Under the pieces are notes generated by a model, which did no database searches, was not told where the DNA came from, and saw only the letters and a list, made by a program, of their open reading frames with translations. Made by a program: the position numbers and the translations under genes. A stretch of DNA of 51,703 nt from an uncultured Pedosphaera sp. (GTDB lineage: Bacteria; Verrucomicrobiota; Verrucomicrobiia; Limisphaerales; Pedosphaeraceae), in contig CAIYZC010000841.1 in the NCBI GenBank assembly GCA_903930565.1, forward strand, positions 1-51,703. The letters are read 5' to 3'. Position 1 is the first letter of the stretch, and each line of letters opens with the position of its first letter. This document shows positions 8,781 through 16,840 of this stretch, piece by piece.

Positions 8781-9457
8781 CCAAGGTCGCCATCGTCGAG
8801 GACAATCCGGTGGTCCGCCAGTCGTTCCGCGAATGGATCGACGCGGCGCCGGAATTCCATTGCGTGTGCGCCAGCGCCAGTGCCGAGGAGGCCCTCCTGG
8901 ACATCCCCCGCCACCGCCCGGATGTCGCCCTCATGGACATCCACTTGCCGGGCGAATCCGGCATCGTTTGCACCGCCCGCCTCAAAGCCCTGCTCCCCGC
9001 CCTCCAAGTGATCATGGTCACCATCTACCGCAACCATGATTTGATTTTTCAAGCCCTCCAAGCCGGCGCCTGCGGCTACCTCCTCAAACGCTCCCAGCCC
9101 GAGGACATCCTCCGCGCCATCGCCGAAGTCCGCGCCGGCGGGGCGCCCATGACGGGCGAGATCGCGCGCCTGGTGGTCGAGGCCTTCCAACGCAAACCCC
9201 TCTTCCACGCGCCCGCTTCGGAGCTCACGCAACGCGAGTCCGAAATCCTGGCCCTCCTGGCCGAAGGCTTGGCCAACAAGGAAATCGGCGCCCGCCTCGC
9301 CATAAGTTACGACACGGTCCGCGCCCATTTGCGCAACGTTTACGAAAAGCTCCACGTCCGCTGCCGCACCGAGGCGGTCCGTAAATACCTGCACGCCGAG
9401 GGGCGGCCGGCCCCGCCCGCTCCCGGCGTCGAAAATCCCCCGGGGCAACCCGGTTAG
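8777..9457 (+). CDS. NarL/FixJ-family DNA-binding response regulator
   Basis: A 226-residue two-component regulator, partner of the overlapping kinase gene. The receiver domain has the acidic pair E8/D9, phospho-acceptor Asp54 in ALMDIHLPG, the conserved Thr in VTIYR and Lys104 in YLLKR. The LuxR-type helix-turn-helix lies at about residues 148-205 (LTQRESEILALLAEGLANKE, then DTVRAHLRNVYEKL). The C-terminal tail is proline-rich and probably unstructured. Targets are not known. The stop codon TAG is the first three bases of a 20-nt motif that recurs upstream of the LamG protein gene, so genes immediately downstream are natural candidates for control. Confidence 0.95.
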   Translation: MTKVAIVEDNPVVRQSFREWIDAAPEFHCVCASASAEEALLDIPRHRPDVALMDIHLPGESGIVCTARLKALLPALQVIMVTIYRNHDLIFQALQAGACGYLLKRSQPEDILRAIAEVRAGGAPMTGEIARLVVEAFQRKPLFHAPASELTQRESEILALLAEGLANKEIGARLAISYDTVRAHLRNVYEKLHVRCRTEAVRKYLHAEGRPAPPAPGVENPPGQPG

Positions 9458-9474
9458 TCCGATTGAGCTATGGC
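9455..9474 (+). promoter_or_regulatory. Repeated upstream motif, copy 1 (before prepilin-like gene)
   Basis: TAGTCCGATTGAG, two variable bases, then ATGGC. The same 13 + 5 bases with the same spacing occur at 10970-10989. This copy lies 98-117 bases upstream of the prepilin-like start and begins at the stop codon of the response regulator. It may be a regulator binding site or a start-site element; this is inference from two copies only. Confidence 0.45.
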
Positions 9475-9571
9475 CTTCCCCAGACGAGCAATTATCCTTG
9501 ACCCAATCCCATGCTTGGTGGAAGAATAACCGCCTAAGCTTTAACTGCCGGTGAAATTGGCCCTTTTTACG

Positions 9572-10378
9572 ATGAAAACTGAATTTTACGACCGCTGTCA
9601 GTCCGCCCGCGACCCCCGGTCGAGCGGGTTTACGCTGATTGAATTGCTCGTGGTCATCGCGATTATCGCGATCCTGGCCGGCATGTTGCTGCCCGCGCTC
9701 GCTTCCGCCAAGGCGAAGGCCCAAACCACCACCTGCCTCAACAACCTGCACCAGATGGGCTTGACCCTAAACATGTACTCCAACGACAACCGGGAGTACC
9801 TGCCCGGACCGAACTGGGGCACGGCCTCCTGCGGCTGGCTTTACGCCGGCCCCAACAACACGGACGTGGATTGCACCACTTTGTGGCCCTGGGAACCCCA
9901 GTTTGTCGGCAACGACAACCCTTGGCACAACGCCCAATGGTGGCCGTACTTGAAAAATGCCCAGTCCTACCTCTGCCCGGTGGATCAGAAAAGCAAATAT
10001 CTCAAGCAGCGCAACAACCAGCTTTCCACTTACATTATGAATGGTGCGGTCTGCGAATATGGCCGCGTGGCGCAGGACGCTTCCGTCCGCATCAACCAAG
10101 GGACTCCCTCCTGCTACCTCATGTGGGAGCCCGACGAACAGACGATCAAAAATGGCGCACCCATCGGCGCGTTCGCTTATAACGACGCCTCCAGCTACCC
10201 GGACAGCAGCTCCGGGGAAGGCGAAGGCTTGGGCGCGCTCCACAACGGCAAGGGTGCGACCGTACTGGCGTTGGCAGGGCACACGGAATTCATGCTTTTG
10301 ACCACCTTTAACTCCCTCTCGGCCAGCCCCAACAAAAACAATCTTTGGTGGGCGCCGGATACGGCCAACGGTCGCTGA
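9572..10378 (+). CDS. Prepilin-type N-terminal cleavage/methylation domain protein (type II secretion pseudopilin-like)
   Basis: A 268-residue protein with a class III signal peptide: positively charged leader ending in Gly19, then [18 protein letters not shown] with Glu at +5 and a hydrophobic helix. Prepilin peptidase would cut between Gly19 and Phe20. After the helix come ALASAKAKA and [19 protein letters not shown], the common continuation in the large verrucomicrobial/planctomycetal families of pseudopilin-like proteins. The C-terminal half is rich in Trp, Tyr and Asn and probably forms an extracellular globular domain. ATG at 9572 was chosen over a GTG at 9551 because prepilin leaders are short. 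Members of this family are very numerous in these genomes and their individual roles are unknown. The lipoprotein gene follows after 37 bases. Confidence 0.88.
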   Translation: MKTEFYDRCQSARDPRSSGFTLIELLVVIAIIAILAGMLLPALASAKAKAQTTTCLNNLHQMGLTLNMYSNDNREYLPGPNWGTASCGWLYAGPNNTDVDCTTLWPWEPQFVGNDNPWHNAQWWPYLKNAQSYLCPVDQKSKYLKQRNNQLSTYIMNGAVCEYGRVAQDASVRINQGTPSCYLMWEPDEQTIKNGAPIGAFAYNDASSYPDSSSGEGEGLGALHNGKGATVLALAGHTEFMLLTTFNSLSASPNKNNLWWAPDTANGR

Positions 10379-10415
10379 TCCCGACGCGGCCAGTCCAATC
10401 GGTGCCTGGCAACCT

Positions 10416-10805
10416 ATGAAAACATTCTCTCCCTCATTGACCCTGCGGCGTCAGCTCCGCTGCTTGGCTCCTTTGCTCGGTGCGGTTTGGTTGTTGGCCG
10501 GGTGCGGCCAATCCAAGGATCCAGCCAAACTGGCGACCCGCCATGACAAGGTATTCGCTTCCGCCACCGGGGAAATCAAAGAGGGATGGACCGCGGTGGT
10601 CAGCGCTTTGAAGTCGAAGGATTACGCCGCGACACTCACCGCCGTGGGCAAGCTGGACAGCAATCCCGCCCTCACCCCCGAGCAGAAGAGCGGGTTGCGC
10701 GAGACGGCCAAAGCCGTGAGCGATGAAATGTATGACTTGGCCAATCAAGGTGACCAAAACGCCTTGAATGCGCTCAAAGATTTGAAAAAGGCGAACAGCC
10801 GCTGA
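10416..10805 (+). CDS. Small lipoprotein, unknown function
   Basis: A 129-residue protein with a lipoprotein signal: basic start, hydrophobic core and lipobox LAGC at residues 27-30, so Cys30 should be lipidated. The mature part is about 99 residues, charged and probably all-helical (DKVFASATGEIKEGWTAVV, LTPEQKSGLRETAKAVSDEM). No family is recognised. It follows the prepilin-like gene by 37 bases in the same direction and may be co-transcribed with it, which would place a membrane-anchored helical protein alongside a pseudopilin. A GC hairpin follows the gene. Confidence 0.8.
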   Translation: MKTFSPSLTLRRQLRCLAPLLGAVWLLAGCGQSKDPAKLATRHDKVFASATGEIKEGWTAVVSALKSKDYAATLTAVGKLDSNPALTPEQKSGLRETAKAVSDEMYDLANQGDQNALNALKDLKKANSR

Positions 10806-10818
10806 TTCTTCCTGACCA

Positions 10819-10849
10819 GGGGGGCGCGCGGGCCGCTTTCGTGCCCCCC
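10819..10849 (+). terminator. Possible GC-rich hairpin after the lipoprotein gene
   Basis: GGGGGGC (10819-10825) can pair with GCCCCCC (10843-10849) around a 17-base loop that itself contains a small GC stem. No run of T follows, so intrinsic termination is doubtful; it could be a processing or stability hairpin. Confidence 0.3.
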
Positions 10850-10969
10850 CCGCTTTAGCCAAGTCCGCTCCGCCCCATTCCGACAATCCAACGTGGGCGT
10901 CGCAGTGGCTTGGCCGCGATGCCCCTCATCCCTTGAGTCGTCCGTTTTTTGAGTCCCCGCACCCCGCTC

Positions 10970-10989
10970 TAGTCCGATTGAGTGATGGC
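10970..10989 (+). promoter_or_regulatory. Repeated upstream motif, copy 2 (before LamG protein gene)
   Basis: TAGTCCGATTGAG, TG, ATGGC: 18 of 20 positions identical to 9455-9474, differing only in the two central bases. It lies 134-153 bases upstream of the LamG protein start and is followed at once by the 20-bp-spaced direct repeat. Confidence 0.45.
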
Positions 10990-10993
10990 AATT

Positions 10994-11023
10994 TATCGCC
11001 CTAAAGGTTAAATTGTCGCCCTA
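10994..11023 (+). repeat. Direct repeat TATCGCCCTA / TGTCGCCCTA, 20 bp apart
   Basis: TATCGCCCTA at 10994-11003 and TGTCGCCCTA at 11014-11023 match in nine of ten positions and are exactly 20 bp apart. That is about two helical turns, so a dimeric regulator could contact both from one face. CTAGTC also recurs at 10969-10974 and 11021-11026. Function inferred only. Confidence 0.45.
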
Positions 11024-11030
11024 GTCATGA

Positions 11031-11090
11031 CGCCACGCACCAGTAAAAGACAGGTTGATGGTTTATTGTCATACCCCGTCTGGTGTGGCG
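11031..11090 (+). promoter_or_regulatory. Bulged inverted repeat in probable 5' leader
   Basis: CGCCACGCACCAG (11031-11043) can pair with CTGGTGTGGCG (11080-11090), giving an 11-bp stem with a two-base bulge that encloses a 36-base AT-rich loop. The stem ends 33 bases before the LamG protein start. It may be a leader hairpin acting on translation or RNA stability; no known riboswitch class is recognised. Confidence 0.3.
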
Positions 11091-11122
11091 GCTTATAGCT
11101 CCCCCCCGCAAATTCGACCCCT

Positions 11123-14100
11123 ATGATCATGTCACCCCACCACCAACACCACCAACAACAACCGCGTACCGGCATTTTCGGACGACTGATACGCTTTCCC
11201 GGCCTGCTGCTGGCGGCCGCATTTTTGGCGGCGGCCGCCGCCACCGCCCAACCCGTCCTCGTGGACCTCGGCGCCACCGCCCCCACTCCCGGCGCGTCGG
11301 ACATCTATCAATTGAGCACGGCGGGTAATACCACGTTTCCCGACGGCATTAACTATTATACCGACAATTTCACCGATCACGGCTTGGGGGAACCCGGTCA
11401 GACCTTCACTACCGGCTCGAATCCCGCGGGTTACCAGCTCAACTCCATCGCGTTCCAAACCGCCGGCTTGGCGTCGGACAGCCTGACCACGGCCATTGCG
11501 TACGTCCTGCACATCTATTCGGTGGCGGCGAACGGCGTGGCGACGCCGATCGAAACCGACGTGTCCCCCTCCACGCTGCTGCTCGCGGACGGCGACTGGA
11601 TCCAATGGCAGGGACTGGGCACGCCGTTGCAGGCGAACGCCACCTACGCCTACTCTTTTGGCAAACAGAGCTCCGGCAACGGTTGGGAAGCCATGGCGGT
11701 GGCGACGCCGCTGCCCTATGCCGGCGGACAAATCGGCCTGATCCTGCCCAATGGCGGCCCCATCGATTACGGGTCAAGCCACTCCTTCGACGCCGTGTTT
11801 GACATCGGGCTCACGCCCCTGACCACGGTGGTGGCGCCGACCATTTCGACGGCCCCCACCAATGTGGTGGCCTATGGCGGCTACTTGGTGCAGTTGGTCG
11901 CGACCGCCACCGGCACGGAACTCAGCTACCAATGGCAAGTGAACGGCGTCAACCTGACCGATGGCGGCGACATCTCCGGCTCCCAATCCAATATTCTCAC
12001 TTTCAGTTCCCTCACCGCCGCCGATGCCAACACTTACACTATCCTGGTGAGCAATCCCGCCGGCTCCACCAGCGCGAGCGCCAGCGTCACTTGGCAGGAC
12101 CCCGCCACCGCCCATTTCATCTGGTCCGCCCCGGTCACCATCTCCACCGCGGATGCCACCCTCAGCCAGACCGGTTATCCCCAGGGCGCGGCTAGTTTCG
12201 GCGCCACCAGTGCCACGGTCACCTACACCAATGGCTTCCTCGGCGTCACCAATGCCACGCTCAATTTCACCACGGACGGGAGTGTCGCCACCGTGAGCGG
12301 CGGCGCCGCCGGCACCGTCACTTTCACGCCGGCGACCGCCAACGCCAACTTCAACACCCTCATGGGTGAAGCCAGCGTCAATGGCGGACCGAAGACCATC
12401 ACCTTGCAGAACCTCCTTCCCGGCCGCCACTATTCGGTGCAACTGTTCGCCTTGAATGACGCCACCGGCGCCGCCGGTGCGGGGGCCAACCTCGCCTATT
12501 TCGTCAACCCGAACGACCCCCAGGATTATTCCGCCACGATTGTGATGCGCCAGAACGCCTATATCATCGGCAGCTTCTACGCGAGCAACGCGACGGAAAC
12601 CATCACGGAAGTCCTGCCGGCGGCCAACGCGGGCGACATGAACGCCTTGGTGCTCCGTCTTTTGGATCCCCAACCCGCCATCACCATCCAGCCGGCTTCG
12701 ACGGTGCTGTTCACGAACCGCAATGCCCATTTCACCGTCGCCGCGATCGGCGCCCCCACCCTGGGCTACACCTGGCAGAGGAACGGCGTGAACCTGACCA
12801 ACACCGGCAACATTTCCGGGGCCACCACCACTTCCCTGACGGTGAGCAACGTCACCGCGACCGACGTCGCCAACTACACCGTCGTCGTGACGAACGCCAG
12901 CGGCTCCACCACCAGCCTCGTGGCCACCCTCAGCTTGGCCACCCCGAACAACACCGTCTACGAAACGGCCGTGCGCACCAACAACCCGGTCGTGTATTTT
13001 GAATTCAACGAACTCTCCGACCCCCTGACCAACGGCCCGGCCTTTGATTACGTCGGCGGCTTAGTCGGCACCTACGGGGTTAATGCGCAGAACGGCTTGG
13101 CCGGGTACGGAGGACCGGTCCCCAACGCCGGATTCCCGGGCTTCAGCCCCAACAATTACGCCGTTTCCGACCTGCACGGCGCTGGCAACTCATTTGTGAC
13201 CTTCCCGGCCATGAACTTGAACACCAACAGCGTCACTCTCACCGCTTGGATCAATCCCTCGGGTTCGGAGAACCCTTTTGACGGAGTCGTCTTTTGCCGG
13301 GGCGGGGGCACGGTGGCGGGCATCAATTACACCGGCTCCACCGATCCGAACGGGAACTACACGCTGGGGTATACTTGGAACAACGACGCCAACACCTGGG
13401 GTTGGAATTCCCAAATCGTGCCCCCGGCCGGCCAGTGGTCCTTTGTAGCGCTGGTCATCACCCCGACCAACGGGACCATCTACCTGCTCACAGAAAATGG
13501 CAGTTCCGCTTCCTTGCTCTCCTCGGCGAACGCTTATACCAACCCGCCGCAAAGTTTCTCCGCCATCACCTATGTGGGCAACGACCCCAATTCGGCCAAC
13601 GGCGTCCGCACTTTCGGTGGTTTGATCGACGAAGTGGCCGTTTATAACAAAGCCTTGACCGCCCTGCAGTTGGAAGCGTTGTTCGGCGCGGCTTCCGGGG
13701 TCACGAATTTCCCGCCCACGATTGGCGCGCAACCAGTGGGCCAAACCCTTTATGCCGGCCGCACGGCCAAACTTTCGGTGTTGGCCAATGGCACCCAACC
13801 GCTGGCTTATCAGTGGCAGAAAGGCACCAACGGGGTTTATGTCAACCTGACCGACGGGGGCCACATTTCCGGTTCGGCCACCGCCTCGCTCACCATTTCC
13901 AACCTTGCCCCGGCGGATGGTGCGGATTACATCGTCACCATCACCAACCTTTACGGTACGGCCACCAGCCAGCTCGCCACCATCGGGGTGGTGACGCCGG
14001 CCTGCAATTATGAAGCCGCCGTGGTCGCCGCCAAGCCCCTGGCCTACTGGCGCTTCAATGAAGCGGCCGGACCGACCGCCTTCGAATACTTCAACGGCTT

Positions 14101-15862
14101 CAACGCCACCTATGCCGCCGGCGCCACCGTAGCCGCGGCCGGCGTGCCCAATCCCCCGTTCCCGGGCTTCGACTCCACGAACACCTCGATGTTCCTCCAA
14201 GCCGCCACCGCCAATTCCTGGGCCGTCATTCCCGGCGTGGGCTTGAGCACCAACGCCGTGACCTTCGTCGCTTGGGTGTTCCCCACGGCCAATCCCGCCA
14301 CCTTCACCGGCCTGCTGTTCAACCGCAACAGCGGCGATGTCGGCGGCTTTGGTTTCGGCGGCACGGTGAACGCCCTCGGCATGCCCGCCCTCGGTTACAC
14401 TTGGAATAACAACAACAGCACAACCTATGGTTGGAATTCCGCGGTGTTTCTGCCCACCAACCAATGGTCCATGGTCGCCTACGTGCTTACCCCCACCAAC
14501 ACGACGGTCCACGCCTACAACACGAACGGCCACAGCATCGGCACACTGGTGTTCGCGAATGCCAATCAGGCTTGGACGGGGGCCGGCGACCGCATCGGCT
14601 CCGATTCCGGCGGCGCCACCCGCATTTTCAACGGCAATATTGACGAGGTTGCGGTGTTCAATTATTCGCTCTCCCAGGACCAATTGACCACCCTGTTCAG
14701 CACCGGCACCGCGGACTTTTTCCCGCCGGCCATCACCGTGCAACCCACGAGCAAGACGCTCTACAACGGCACGACGGCATACTACTCCGGCGCCGCGTTT
14801 GGCAGCCCGACCATCCGCTACCAGTGGCTCTTCAACGGCGCCACGATCCCCGGCGCCACCAGCGCCCTGCTCGGAGTGCCCAACGTCGGCCCCGCCAACG
14901 TCGGCGGCTATTCGATGGTGGCGTCCAACGCCTATGGCGCGGTCACCAGCAGCGTGGCCACACTCACCCTGACCACCCCGGCGGGGAATCCCTTCGAGAG
15001 CGCGGTCCTCGGGCTCGGTCCCGTCGCCTACTACGAGCTGAATGAGAAAACCGGCACCGTAGCTTACGATTATGCCGGTGGTTTCAACGGCACCTACGGT
15101 TCCGCCGCGGCCCTCGGCGCGGTGGGCGTGCCCAATCCGCCTTACACCGGGTTCTCTCCCACCAACACCGCGGTGCGCACCACCAACAACATCGCCAACT
15201 CTTACGTCACGGTCCCGGCCTTCAACCTCTACACCAACGCCGTCACCATGAGCTGCTGGGTTTATCCCAACGGCAATGGCAACGCCTCCGCGGGCTTCTT
15301 CTTCTACCGCAACGGCAACGACACCGACGGCATCGGTTACGGGGCCGCCAACGTCCTCGGCTACACATGGAACCCGAATGCCAGCAGCACCTATGGCTTT
15401 AACTCCGGGCTGACCATCCCCACCAACCAGTGGTCCTTTGTGGCCCTCACCGTCAGCCCCACCAACGCCATCCTCTACCTGTTCAACAATGGTGTGATGA
15501 AGTCGGCCACCAACGCCATCGCCCATATTCCCGCCCTCTTCAACGCCACGGCGCGCATCGGGGAGGATTCCAGCGGCAACGGCCGCATCTTCAACGGCGT
15601 CGTCGATGACGCCGCCATCTTCAATTACACCCTCACCGGGGTGCAATTGCTCAACCTCTACACCAGCGCGGGCGTGCCCGTGGCGCCCCCCGTCCTCAGC
15701 GTCACTCCCGCCGGCAACAATGTCATCGTGGGCACAACTTACGGACAAATCTATTCGGCCCCGACCCTCACCGGTCCGTGGTCCCTCTTTAGCACCACCT
15801 CGCCGGCCACCAATGCGGCCACGGCGACGCAACAATTCTACCGCGCACTGCAGGCGCGGTAG
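11123..15862 (+). CDS. Large secreted protein with Ig-like and LamG-like domains
   Basis: A 1579-residue exported protein. The His/Gln-rich start is followed by a hydrophobic signal segment (about residues 20-43). Approximate layout: an N-terminal domain (45-235); Ig-like units with the YQWQ...NLTDGG...Y-x-V pattern near 235-330, 515-610, 865-955 and 1197-1285; and three concanavalin/LamG-like modules near 611-856, 961-1192 and 1287-1514. The LamG modules share VYFEFNE / YWRFNE / YYELNE starts, N-x-x-V-T cores, QWS strands and a terminal IDEVAVFNYSL-type motif. A short C-terminal domain ends FYRAL, common at the end of verrucomicrobial exported proteins. LamG and Ig modules generally bind glycans or mediate adhesion; no catalytic residues are seen. 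An alternative start lies six bases downstream (11129). Confidence 0.88.
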   Translation: MIMSPHHQHHQQQPRTGIFGRLIRFPGLLLAAAFLAAAAATAQPVLVDLGATAPTPGASDIYQLSTAGNTTFPDGINYYTDNFTDHGLGEPGQTFTTGSNPAGYQLNSIAFQTAGLASDSLTTAIAYVLHIYSVAANGVATPIETDVSPSTLLLADGDWIQWQGLGTPLQANATYAYSFGKQSSGNGWEAMAVATPLPYAGGQIGLILPNGGPIDYGSSHSFDAVFDIGLTPLTTVVAPTISTAPTNVVAYGGYLVQLVATATGTELSYQWQVNGVNLTDGGDISGSQSNILTFSSLTAADANTYTILVSNPAGSTSASASVTWQDPATAHFIWSAPVTISTADATLSQTGYPQGAASFGATSATVTYTNGFLGVTNATLNFTTDGSVATVSGGAAGTVTFTPATANANFNTLMGEASVNGGPKTITLQNLLPGRHYSVQLFALNDATGAAGAGANLAYFVNPNDPQDYSATIVMRQNAYIIGSFYASNATETITEVLPAANAGDMNALVLRLLDPQPAITIQPASTVLFTNRNAHFTVAAIGAPTLGYTWQRNGVNLTNTGNISGATTTSLTVSNVTATDVANYTVVVTNASGSTTSLVATLSLATPNNTVYETAVRTNNPVVYFEFNELSDPLTNGPAFDYVGGLVGTYGVNAQNGLAGYGGPVPNAGFPGFSPNNYAVSDLHGAGNSFVTFPAMNLNTNSVTLTAWINPSGSENPFDGVVFCRGGGTVAGINYTGSTDPNGNYTLGYTWNNDANTWGWNSQIVPPAGQWSFVALVITPTNGTIYLLTENGSSASLLSSANAYTNPPQSFSAITYVGNDPNSANGVRTFGGLIDEVAVYNKALTALQLEALFGAASGVTNFPPTIGAQPVGQTLYAGRTAKLSVLANGTQPLAYQWQKGTNGVYVNLTDGGHISGSATASLTISNLAPADGADYIVTITNLYGTATSQLATIGVVTPACNYEAAVVAAKPLAYWRFNEAAGPTAFEYFNGFNATYAAGATVAAAGVPNPPFPGFDSTNTSMFLQAATANSWAVIPGVGLSTNAVTFVAWVFPTANPATFTGLLFNRNSGDVGGFGFGGTVNALGMPALGYTWNNNNSTTYGWNSAVFLPTNQWSMVAYVLTPTNTTVHAYNTNGHSIGTLVFANANQAWTGAGDRIGSDSGGATRIFNGNIDEVAVFNYSLSQDQLTTLFSTGTADFFPPAITVQPTSKTLYNGTTAYYSGAAFGSPTIRYQWLFNGATIPGATSALLGVPNVGPANVGGYSMVASNAYGAVTSSVATLTLTTPAGNPFESAVLGLGPVAYYELNEKTGTVAYDYAGGFNGTYGSAAALGAVGVPNPPYTGFSPTNTAVRTTNNIANSYVTVPAFNLYTNAVTMSCWVYPNGNGNASAGFFFYRNGNDTDGIGYGAANVLGYTWNPNASSTYGFNSGLTIPTNQWSFVALTVSPTNAILYLFNNGVMKSATNAIAHIPALFNATARIGEDSSGNGRIFNGVVDDAAIFNYTLTGVQLLNLYTSAGVPVAPPVLSVTPAGNNVIVGTTYGQIYSAPTLTGPWSLFSTTSPATNAATATQQFYRALQAR

Positions 15863-15905
15863 GACTCGGCAGTCACCCCGGTTTGTGGTGGACCGGATGA
15901 CTGTA

Positions 15906-15944
15906 GGACGGCCGGGGTGCAAGCCTCGGCCGTCCGTTTTTTTT
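15906..15944 (+). terminator. Rho-independent terminator
   Basis: GGACGGCCG (15906-15914) pairs perfectly with CGGCCGTCC (15927-15935). The stem can extend three more pairs inward, leaving a six-base loop. G and then eight T (15937-15944) follow. It lies 44 bases after the LamG protein and faces the same way, so it should end that transcript before ispF. Confidence 0.88.
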
Positions 15945-16028
15945 GCCCCCCGGTTCCGGACCGGCCCGCCGGCGCCCCTCGGGCGAAATTCCTTGGTGCC
16001 CCGCGCGCCCTCGGCTAAGCTTACGGCG

Positions 16029-16565
16029 ATGGTACATACCGGTATTGGTTACGATGTCCACCAACTGGTGGCGGGCCGCAAACTCGTGTTGGGCGGGGTC
16101 GAAATCCCCCACTCCCGGGGTTTGGACGGGCATTCCGACGCGGACGTGCTCATGCACGCCGTTTGCGACGCGATCTTGGGCGCCTTGGGCGAAGTGGACA
16201 TTGGCCACTTCTTCCCGAACACTGACCCCCGTTGGCGGGGCGTGGCCAGCCGCATCTTTTTGCAGGAGGCCGCCCGGCAGGTCAAATTTCGCGGCGGGCG
16301 CATTGTGAACATCGATTCCACCCTCATCGCCCAGGAGCCCAAGGTTTACCCCTATATCGCCGAAATGAAGTTCAACTTGGCTTCCGCCTTGGGCATCAAT
16401 GTCCGTCGCGTGGCCATCAAAGCCACCACCAACGAGCACATGGGCTTCATCGGCCGGGGCGAGGGCATCGCCGCCATGGCCGTGGCGGGGGTCGATTTGG
16501 CCGTCACTTTCGAGGATCCGCAAACCGATGACGCCGACCTCGACTCCCCGCCCCCCACTATTTAA
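16029..16565 (+). CDS. ispF: 2-C-methyl-D-erythritol 2,4-cyclodiphosphate synthase
   Basis: A 178-residue cytoplasmic enzyme of the MEP isoprenoid pathway. It converts the CDP-methylerythritol 2-phosphate intermediate to methylerythritol cyclodiphosphate with release of CMP. Hallmarks are GYDVHQL near the start (metal-binding Asp and His), GLDGHSDADVLMHAVCDAIL, the DIGHFFPNTDP segment and TTNEHMGFIGRGEGIAAMAV at the C-terminus. Length is slightly above the usual 155-160 because of an acidic, proline-rich tail (DPQTDDADLDS). The ATG at 16029 was chosen because the family begins right at this point; the longer upstream frame is non-coding. A terminator precedes it, so it probably starts a new transcription unit with the two genes that follow. 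Confidence 0.96.
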   Translation: MVHTGIGYDVHQLVAGRKLVLGGVEIPHSRGLDGHSDADVLMHAVCDAILGALGEVDIGHFFPNTDPRWRGVASRIFLQEAARQVKFRGGRIVNIDSTLIAQEPKVYPYIAEMKFNLASALGINVRRVAIKATTNEHMGFIGRGEGIAAMAVAGVDLAVTFEDPQTDDADLDSPPPTI

Positions 16566-16570
16566 AATTC

Positions 16571-16840
16571 ATGGCCAAAGCGGAAATCAGCTGGAAACGA
16601 CAAACCGAAGCGGGTGAAACCCTGGCGGTTTACGCCCAACACATCGGCAAACAGTGGAAGTTTTTCCAGCGCTCCGCGCGCTACGACCAATGGCAGCCCG
16701 TGGCCGAACCCGAACTGGCGGATTGGCTCGAGTTGCTCGACGCCGTCCGCCGCCGCATCAACCGCCGCCTGCTTCGCCCCGAGGAAGAGCTGCGCGTCAA
16801 ACGCTCCATCTTGGAGCGGTTTCCCGGTGAAACCCTTTGA
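16571..16840 (+). CDS. Small conserved-looking protein, unknown function
   Basis: An 89-residue soluble protein, basic and rich in Trp, Arg and Glu (KRQTEAGETL, QHIGKQWKFFQR, LLRPEEELRVKRSILERF). No signal peptide or membrane segment is present, and it is probably helical in its C-terminal half. It starts five bases after ispF and its last 14 bases overlap the GTG start of the next gene, which supports a real gene in an operon. No family is recognised. Confidence 0.7.
   Translation: MAKAEISWKRQTEAGETLAVYAQHIGKQWKFFQRSARYDQWQPVAEPELADWLELLDAVRRRINRRLLRPEEELRVKRSILERFPGETL

Larger units (their letters stand above)
10806..11122. other. Intergenic region of 317 bases with several structured elements
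   Basis: No convincing coding frame is seen here. The region holds, in order, a GC hairpin after the lipoprotein (10819-10849), a second copy of the TAGTCCGATTGAG motif (10970-10989), a 20-bp-spaced direct repeat (10994-11023) and a bulged inverted repeat (11031-11090) just before the LamG protein. It is locally more AT-rich than its surroundings, as expected of a promoter and leader. Confidence 0.6.

Noticed and set aside
11129-11163. CAC/CAA-rich tract at the start of the LamG protein as a phase-variable microsatellite
   Set aside because: The tract is irregular and short, so slippage is unlikely; it only encodes a His/Gln-rich N-terminus.
13190-15922. Antisense open frame of 910 codons on the minus strand
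   Set aside because: It mirrors the LamG protein, has no recognisable domain and is rich in Gly, Ala, Val and Arg as expected of a shadow frame.
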